Below, in pieces: positions 12,507 to 17,078 of a stretch of 17,078 nucleotides of DNA (positions are counted from its first letter, which is position 1; every line of letters starts with the position of its first letter). The translations under genes were made by a program, and so were the position numbers. The notes beneath the pieces were generated by a model. That model saw only the letters and a list, made by a program, of their open reading frames with translations. It ran no database searches and had not been told where the DNA came from. Source of the stretch: Bacillota bacterium (GTDB lineage Bacteria; Bacillota; Clostridia; Peptostreptococcales; Anaerovoracaceae); the NCBI GenBank assembly GCA_017523605.1, contig JAFWVZ010000085.1:1-17078 (forward strand), written 5' to 3'.

Positions 12507-13115
12507 CTACAGCTTGCAGAAACACCTTAGGACTTCAAGTCCTGCTTCGCCGCTCTTTTCGGGATGGAACTGGCATCCGTAGATATTGTCTCTGTGCAGC
12601 GCCGCTGTTACCGGAGCGCCGTATTCGGTCACAGCGCTTATGTATTCCTCGGGTGCGTCGCAGTAATATGAATGCACGAAATACATGTATGTGCCTTCCG
12701 GAGTGTTTTCGAACACCGGCGAGCTGCCTGTCATTATCAGCTTGTTCCAGCCCATCTGCGGTATCTTAAGTCCTGCAGGAACTATGTCCGTCATCGCCCT
12801 GACTACGCCCGGGATAAGACCAAGGCCTTCGTATTCGCCGAACTCAAGGCTCTTATCCAGAAGGAGCTGCATGCCAAGGCAGATACCCATAAGAGGCTTC
12901 CCTTCCGCAGCCTGCTGCTTTACAAGGTCCCACAGCCCGCTTTCCCTTAGTTTTGCGGCCGCGTCCCTGAAAGCTCCTACTCCGGGCAGTACCAGCCTGT
13001 CGGCTTTTTTGATCGTTTCCGGATCCGAAGTAAGGACAGCCTCCGCGCCTACCGCCCCGAACGAGCAGACCAGCGAGAACAGATTCCCTACTCCGTAATC
13101 GATTATGGCTGTCAT
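12507..13115 (-). CDS. hisH: Imidazole glycerol phosphate synthase, glutaminase subunit
   Basis: Class I glutamine amidotransferase that passes ammonia to HisF. 202 residues. Catalytic triad: Cys79 in MGICLGMQLL, His184 and Glu186 in GCQFHPEKSG; oxyanion-strand segment LPGVGAF (43-49). The start overlaps the hisB stop (ATGA), with AAGGGG as ribosome site. Typical length, no anomalies. Confidence 0.97.
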   Translation of the reverse strand: MTAIIDYGVGNLFSLVCSFGAVGAEAVLTSDPETIKKADRLVLPGVGAFRDAAAKLRESGLWDLVKQQAAEGKPLMGICLGMQLLLDKSLEFGEYEGLGLIPGVVRAMTDIVPAGLKIPQMGWNKLIMTGSSPVFENTPEGTYMYFVHSYYCDAPEEYISAVTEYGAPVTAALHRDNIYGCQFHPEKSGEAGLEVLRCFCKL

Positions 13116-13699
13116 AGCATCCCCTTAGTTGAAGGTACTTCTCCGGCAAGTTCCGGATCTATGCTTACCGCGGTCCTTAAGGACCTTGCGACGGACTTGA
13201 ACTGCCCTTCTATTATGTGGTGAGAGTTCCTGCCGTCCAGCTGCTTTATGTGCAGAGTCATCCTTGCTGCTCTTGCAAACGCGGCCCAGAACTCCTCGGC
13301 AAGCTCCGTATCGAAGTCGCCGACCTTCCTGGCGCGTATCCTTGCCTCGTATGAAAGGAAAGCTCTGCCGGAAAGGTCCACTGCACTTAGTATCAGAGCT
13401 TCGTCCATTGGAAGAATGCAGTCCCCGTAGCGTCTTATGCCTTCCTTGCCGCCAAGTGCCTTAACGAATGCTTCGCCCAGGCATATGCCGGTGTCTTCTA
13501 CGGTGTGATGCCCGTCCACGTTAAGATCGCCCTTGCAGCTGAGCTTAAGATCGAATCGGCCGTGCTTGGCGAAAAGCTCCAGCATGTGGTCCAGAAATCC
13601 CACGCCGCTGCTTATCTCCGACTTTCCTTTTCCGTCCAGATCCAGAAACAGCGAAATGTCCGTTTCCTTGGTCTTTCTGTCTATCTGTGCCGTTCTCAT
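13112..13699 (-). CDS. hisB: Imidazoleglycerol-phosphate dehydratase, monofunctional
   Basis: Dehydrates imidazole glycerol phosphate to imidazole acetol phosphate. 195 residues, matching the dehydratase-only form. The repeated metal-binding signatures are present: GFLDHML (34-40), DGHHTVEDTG (62-71), and SHHIIEGQFKS with the second His pair plus Glu. There is no N-terminal HAD phosphatase domain, consistent with the separate HisK in this operon. Start set by GGAGG six bases before the ATG; 13 bases after hisC. Confidence 0.97.
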   Translation of the reverse strand: MRTAQIDRKTKETDISLFLDLDGKGKSEISSGVGFLDHMLELFAKHGRFDLKLSCKGDLNVDGHHTVEDTGICLGEAFVKALGGKEGIRRYGDCILPMDEALILSAVDLSGRAFLSYEARIRARKVGDFDTELAEEFWAAFARAARMTLHIKQLDGRNSHHIIEGQFKSVARSLRTAVSIDPELAGEVPSTKGML

Positions 13700-13712
13700 T
13701 GCGAACCTCCGT

Positions 13713-14780
13713 TCATGCCTTGTCCGTTATTATCTCTGCCAGCGCGTCCAGCAGGACGTCCATCTGATCTTTGCTTCCTATAGTTATCCTCAGGTAGTCC
13801 TTTATTCTGGCAGCACCGAAATGCCTTACCAGGATCTTTCTTTCCGAAAGCTTATCCAGAAGCTCCTTGCCTCCGCGCTCCGGATGCTTTGCGAAAACAA
13901 AGTTGGCGGAGGAATCCGTAAGTTCAAAGCCTAGCTTCTTAAGCCCTTCTACCGTATATTCTCTGTTTTGTATTATAGCGGCGCAGCACTTTTCTGTATA
14001 GTCCCGGTCCAGAAGGGTCCCGGCGCCCAGCGCCTGCGTATAGGAGTTTACATTGTAGGGATTGGTCGAATACTTGATGGTATTAAGGTCGTTTATTAGT
14101 TCCTTGTTTCCGACCGCAAATCCCAGCCTGGATCCTGCCATGGAGCGCGATTTGGAGAAAGTCTGCACCACCAGAACGTTGCTGTATTTCTTTGTCAGCG
14201 GTACGCAGCTCTGCGCTCCGAAGTCCACGTAGGCCTCGTCCACAACTATTACGTTGTCCGGCTTAGCCGCGGCAAGCTTTTCCATCTCGGAAGGAGGAAG
14301 AGCTATTCCAGTAGGAGCGTTGGGGTTTGCTATGAACACCGTTCCCTTGATGTCCATGTATTCGTCGACTTTTATGCTCAGGTCGTCCGCCAGCGGAACT
14401 ATCACCTGCTCTATGCCGTTCAGCGAAGCGAAGACCGGATAGAATCCGTAGGTTATGTCCGGAAATACAGCCGGGCAGCCCTCGCCGCAAAAAGCCATAA
14501 AGGCAAAGTTGAGTATCTCGTCAGAACCGTTTCCGGCTATGACCTCGTCCGCTTCCACGCCGACAGTCTGCGCGAACAAAGCGCACAGCTGCTTAGCATC
14601 CGTATCGCAGTAAAGATTTGCCGGGCGGGCATTCTGTGCCGCGTACGCAAGCGCTTTTTCGGAAGGCGCAAACGGTGATTCGTTGGTGTTTAGTTTTGTA
14701 AAGCCTGCCGGGTCCGACGGCTGCACGCCCGGAACATATGGCTTAAGTTCCGAGAATCTGCTGCTGAAAAACCTGCTCAT
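13713..14780 (-). CDS. hisC: Histidinol-phosphate aminotransferase
   Basis: PLP-dependent transfer of an amino group from glutamate to imidazole acetol phosphate. 355 residues, normal length. PLP site: Lys210 in TFSKSRSMAGSRLG, Asp181 and Tyr184 in VVDEAYVDF, Asn154 in ANPNAPTG, and GNGSDEIL (83-90). N-terminal LNTNESPF is the HisC hallmark. The start lies 15 bases after the hisD stop with CGGAG as ribosome site. It sits between hisD and hisB, a frequent position in Clostridia. Confidence 0.97.
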   Translation of the reverse strand: MSRFFSSRFSELKPYVPGVQPSDPAGFTKLNTNESPFAPSEKALAYAAQNARPANLYCDTDAKQLCALFAQTVGVEADEVIAGNGSDEILNFAFMAFCGEGCPAVFPDITYGFYPVFASLNGIEQVIVPLADDLSIKVDEYMDIKGTVFIANPNAPTGIALPPSEMEKLAAAKPDNVIVVDEAYVDFGAQSCVPLTKKYSNVLVVQTFSKSRSMAGSRLGFAVGNKELINDLNTIKYSTNPYNVNSYTQALGAGTLLDRDYTEKCCAAIIQNREYTVEGLKKLGFELTDSSANFVFAKHPERGGKELLDKLSERKILVRHFGAARIKDYLRITIGSKDQMDVLLDALAEIITDKA

Positions 14781-14795
14781 TTTTAGCTCCGGATA

Positions 14796-16070
14796 TTATT
14801 TGTCTTCTGTCCTGATAAGCACGCTTCTTGCATGCCCTATTAGTTCTTCTTTCCCTGCAAACAGCGCTATGTCCTTAGCCGCCGCGGCAAGCGCGTCTCC
14901 GCTGTAGTAAGTGAACTGCGTCTTCTTTATGAAATCGTCCACGGAAAGCGGGCTGGAAAACTTTGCTCTTCCGCTTGTCGGGAGCGTGTGATTGGCGCCC
15001 GCGTAATAGTCTCCTACAGCTTCCGGGCAGTTGCGCCCAAGGAATACGGAACCCGCGTGCCTTATCTTGTCCAGATACTTAAACGGTTCGTCCACGCACA
15101 GCTCCAGATGCTCCGGCGCTATCTCGTTAGCTATCTCCACAGCCGCGTCTATGCTGTCCGCCACTATTATCTTTCCGTTGTTTTCTATGGAAGTTCGCGC
15201 TATATCTTCTCTGGGCAGCACCTGCAGCTGCCTTTCTATCTCCTGCTGCACCGCAAGAGCAAGATCCATGGAATCCGTTACCAGCACCGCGGAAGCCATC
15301 TTATCGTGCTCTGCCTGCGAAAGCATGTCGGCTGCTATGTGCCTCGGATCCGATGCCCCGTCCGCTACGCAGAGTATCTCGCTGGGACCTGCTATCATGT
15401 CTATGGATACTTCACCGAAGACCTGCTTCTTAGCTTCCGCTACGAATACTCCGCCCGGACCTACTATCTTGTCCACTTTCGGAATGCTCTCGGTGCCGTA
15501 AGCCAGCGCCGCAACAGCCTGGGCTCCGCCTGCCTTGAATATCCTGTCCACCCCTGCAACATACGCCGCAGCAAGTATGGACGGCGACACCTTTCCGTCT
15601 TCCCCGGGAGGAGTTACCATTATAAGCTCGCCTACTCCGGCAAGCTTTGCGGGTATGGAGTCCATAAGGACCGTAGAGGAAAGAGGCGCAGCGCCTCCGG
15701 GAACGCAGAGCCCTGCTCTGTCCACGGGCGTTATCTTCTGGCCTATCACTATGCCATCCTCTTCTATAGTGAACCCCTTGCGTATCTGCATGGAGTGGAA
15801 TTTCTTTATGTTTGCGGCGGACCTTTTAAGCACTTCCAGAAACTCCGGATCTACGGAGCTTACTGCCTCTGCTATCTCCTCTTGCGAAACAGCCAGGCTG
15901 GTAAGCTTTGCATTGTTGAAGCGCTCCGCGTACCTATACAGAGCAGCGTCTCCGTTTGCCCTGACGTCCGCAATGATCTCCGCCACTGTATCTTCCACAC
16001 CGGTCTTCATGTCCGGCCTTGCGAAGATCTCGGAATTGGGCACTTCTCCGTATTTAAGTATCTTTATCAT
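14796..16070 (-). CDS. hisD: Histidinol dehydrogenase
   Basis: Zinc- and NAD-dependent oxidation of histidinol to histidine in two steps, so it also uses the cofactor made by the neighbouring nad genes. With the ATG at 16070 it has 424 residues. Catalytic Glu320 and His321 (IAPEHLE) and zinc ligands Gln252, His255 (SQAEHD), Asp354 (AVGDYYAGANHT) and His413 (IGHARS) are all in the expected spacing. The frame stays open to a TTG at 16109, but that start would overlap the upstream gene by 38 bases and lacks a ribosome site. The ATG at 16070 follows the upstream stop by one base, with AGGTG before it. Confidence 0.96.
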   Translation of the reverse strand: MIKILKYGEVPNSEIFARPDMKTGVEDTVAEIIADVRANGDAALYRYAERFNNAKLTSLAVSQEEIAEAVSSVDPEFLEVLKRSAANIKKFHSMQIRKGFTIEEDGIVIGQKITPVDRAGLCVPGGAAPLSSTVLMDSIPAKLAGVGELIMVTPPGEDGKVSPSILAAAYVAGVDRIFKAGGAQAVAALAYGTESIPKVDKIVGPGGVFVAEAKKQVFGEVSIDMIAGPSEILCVADGASDPRHIAADMLSQAEHDKMASAVLVTDSMDLALAVQQEIERQLQVLPREDIARTSIENNGKIIVADSIDAAVEIANEIAPEHLELCVDEPFKYLDKIRHAGSVFLGRNCPEAVGDYYAGANHTLPTSGRAKFSSPLSVDDFIKKTQFTYYSGDALAAAAKDIALFAGKEELIGHARSVLIRTEDK

Positions 16071-16071
16071 G

Positions 16072-17078
16072 CTACACCTGCTTTCCCAGCGCTTCCGTAA
16101 GACGCGCAACGGCTTCTCCCTTAAACTCGTACGAAGCCTTGTTCGCGATCAGCCTTGCGCTTATGTCCGCTATCTTCTCGCGCTCCTTAAGACCGTTCTC
16201 CCTGAGGGTAGTACCGGTCTCCACTATGTCCACGATAACGTCGGACAGTCCCAGAAGAGGCGCCAGCTCTATGGAGCCGTTAAGCCTTATGATGTCTATG
16301 TCCCTTCCCAGCGATGCGTAGTACTTTGCAGCTATGTTTTCGAACTTAGTGGCAACGGTCAGCGGCCTGCCGGGATCATCCGAGAAGTCCGCCTTGGCTG
16401 CTACTGCCATGCGGCATATTCCGGTCTTAAGATCCAGCAGTTCGTACACCGCCGGGCTGTGCTCCATTATTATGTCCTTTCCGCATACGCCAAGGTCCGC
16501 AGCTCCGCGCTCAACGTACACCGCAACGTCCGAAGGCTTTACCCAGAAGTAGCTTACGCCCTTCTCTTCGTTTACGAATATAAGCTTTCTGTTCTCGGAC
16601 ACTGCGTCCGGGCACTCGTACCCGGCGGCCGACATCATCTTGTAGACCTTTTCTCCGAGTCTTCCCTTAGGAAGAGCGATCCTCAGCATCTTTGCGTCTG
16701 CCGCGCCGTCTTCGGGAGTTTCTCCCGCAGCATCCACAGCGCGCTCCAGTACGTCCAGATATACGGCAAAACCTATGGCTCCGCAGTTCTTTCCCATGCG
16801 TGCGGCCAGCGCGTCGTAGCGGCCTCCGGAAAGGACTTCCTTGGGAACGCCGCTTACGTAGCCCTTAAATACTATACCGCTGTAGTACTTTGTGGTGCAT
16901 CCCGCGGAAAGATCTATCCTGAGGCCATTTGTAAGGCCGCTGTCTTTCATGCCGTCGCAGATGCCCTTAAGCTGCCCGGTCTTTTCGTTCCAGAAACCAA
17001 TGGCTTTAACGGCTCCGAGCACGTCTTCCGGGTCGCCGCACAGGAACGCAAGATCCGCTATGGTTCCAAGATCCTTGC
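16072..17078 (-). CDS. hisZ/hisG: HisZ-HisG fusion: ATP phosphoribosyltransferase with its regulatory subunit (5' end outside window)
   Basis: The frame is open to the window edge (first whole codon at 17076), giving at least 334 residues; the true start is beyond the window. The upstream part is the C-terminal piece of HisZ, the HisRS-like regulatory subunit: DLGTIADLAFLCGDPE, then TTKYYSGIVFKGYVSG, VLSGGRYDALAARMG and IGFAVYLDVLE. A short acidic/Ala linker (VDAAGETPEDGAADAK) leads into a complete short-form HisG (about 205 residues from Met at 16689): LRIALPKGRLGEKV, NEEKGVSYFWVKPSDVAVYVE, GAADLGVCGKD and the PRPP loop DIVETGTTLRENGL. HisG condenses ATP and PRPP, the first and feedback-controlled step. 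The short form needs HisZ, so here both halves of the complex are one chain. The HisG Met has no ribosome site in front, so a separate HisG is unlikely. First gene of the his operon in view. Confidence 0.93.
   Translation of the reverse strand, partial: KDLGTIADLAFLCGDPEDVLGAVKAIGFWNEKTGQLKGICDGMKDSGLTNGLRIDLSAGCTTKYYSGIVFKGYVSGVPKEVLSGGRYDALAARMGKNCGAIGFAVYLDVLERAVDAAGETPEDGAADAKMLRIALPKGRLGEKVYKMMSAAGYECPDAVSENRKLIFVNEEKGVSYFWVKPSDVAVYVERGAADLGVCGKDIIMEHSPAVYELLDLKTGICRMAVAAKADFSDDPGRPLTVATKFENIAAKYYASLGRDIDIIRLNGSIELAPLLGLSDVIVDIVETGTTLRENGLKEREKIADISARLIANKASYEFKGEAVARLTEALGKQV

Noticed and set aside
14988..16100. 370-codon plus-strand open frame opposite hisD
   Set aside because: Fully antisense to hisD, whose catalytic residues are all intact; the translation is Tyr/Arg/His-rich without domain features.
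16071..16109. Longer hisD start (TTG at 16109)
   Set aside because: It would add 13 basic residues not seen in HisD, overlap the upstream gene by 38 bases and has no ribosome site, unlike the ATG at 16070.

Overview
The window looks like a chromosomal segment of an anaerobic, Clostridia-type member of the Bacillota. Supporting signs are strong AGGAGG-type ribosome sites, a HisZ-dependent short HisG, a PHP-type histidinol phosphatase, an ECF-transporter S component without its own energizing module, and a MocR-type regulator. Base composition is moderate (about half G+C by eye) and nothing points to recent transfer. I see no tRNA, rRNA, CRISPR array, insertion sequence or phage gene.

Layout. 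Positions 1-2207: the 3' end of an unrecognised gene runs convergently into, and overlaps, a MocR/GntR regulator. That regulator is divergent from an ECF-type vitamin transporter S component, which ends in a hairpin terminator. Positions 2183-4132: mnmA (tRNA 2-thiolation) with an extended -10 promoter nested in the preceding terminator loop, then a PlsC-type acyltransferase. Positions 4108-4239: three hairpin terminators between convergent transcription units. Positions 4248-9451, minus strand: a second unit reading acyltransferase/zinc-ribbon protein, ESS-family transporter, NadD-PncB fusion, nadE. Positions 9504-17078, minus strand: the histidine operon hisZ/G-D-C-B-H-A-F-IE-K, with its promoter outside the window.

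How the genes work together. The his cluster carries every enzyme from PRPP + ATP to histidine, packed with 4-base ATGA overlaps at hisB/hisH, hisA/hisF and hisF/hisIE. The nad cluster carries all three Preiss-Handler steps: nicotinate to NaMN (PncB), NaMN to NaAD (NadD), NaAD to NAD (NadE). The first two are joined in one reading frame that retains an internal ribosome site in front of the PncB part. An ESS-family transporter is translationally coupled to this fusion, which makes it a candidate importer for the pathway.

Most notable items: (1) the NadD-PncB fusion with a preserved internal start; (2) the transporter coupled to it; (3) a HisZ-HisG fusion without an internal ribosome site; (4) a MocR regulator that has lost both the PLP-binding lysine and the C-terminal part of its aminotransferase-like domain; (5) a PlsC acyltransferase joined to a zinc ribbon and a PH-like tail. 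All other genes look ordinary.
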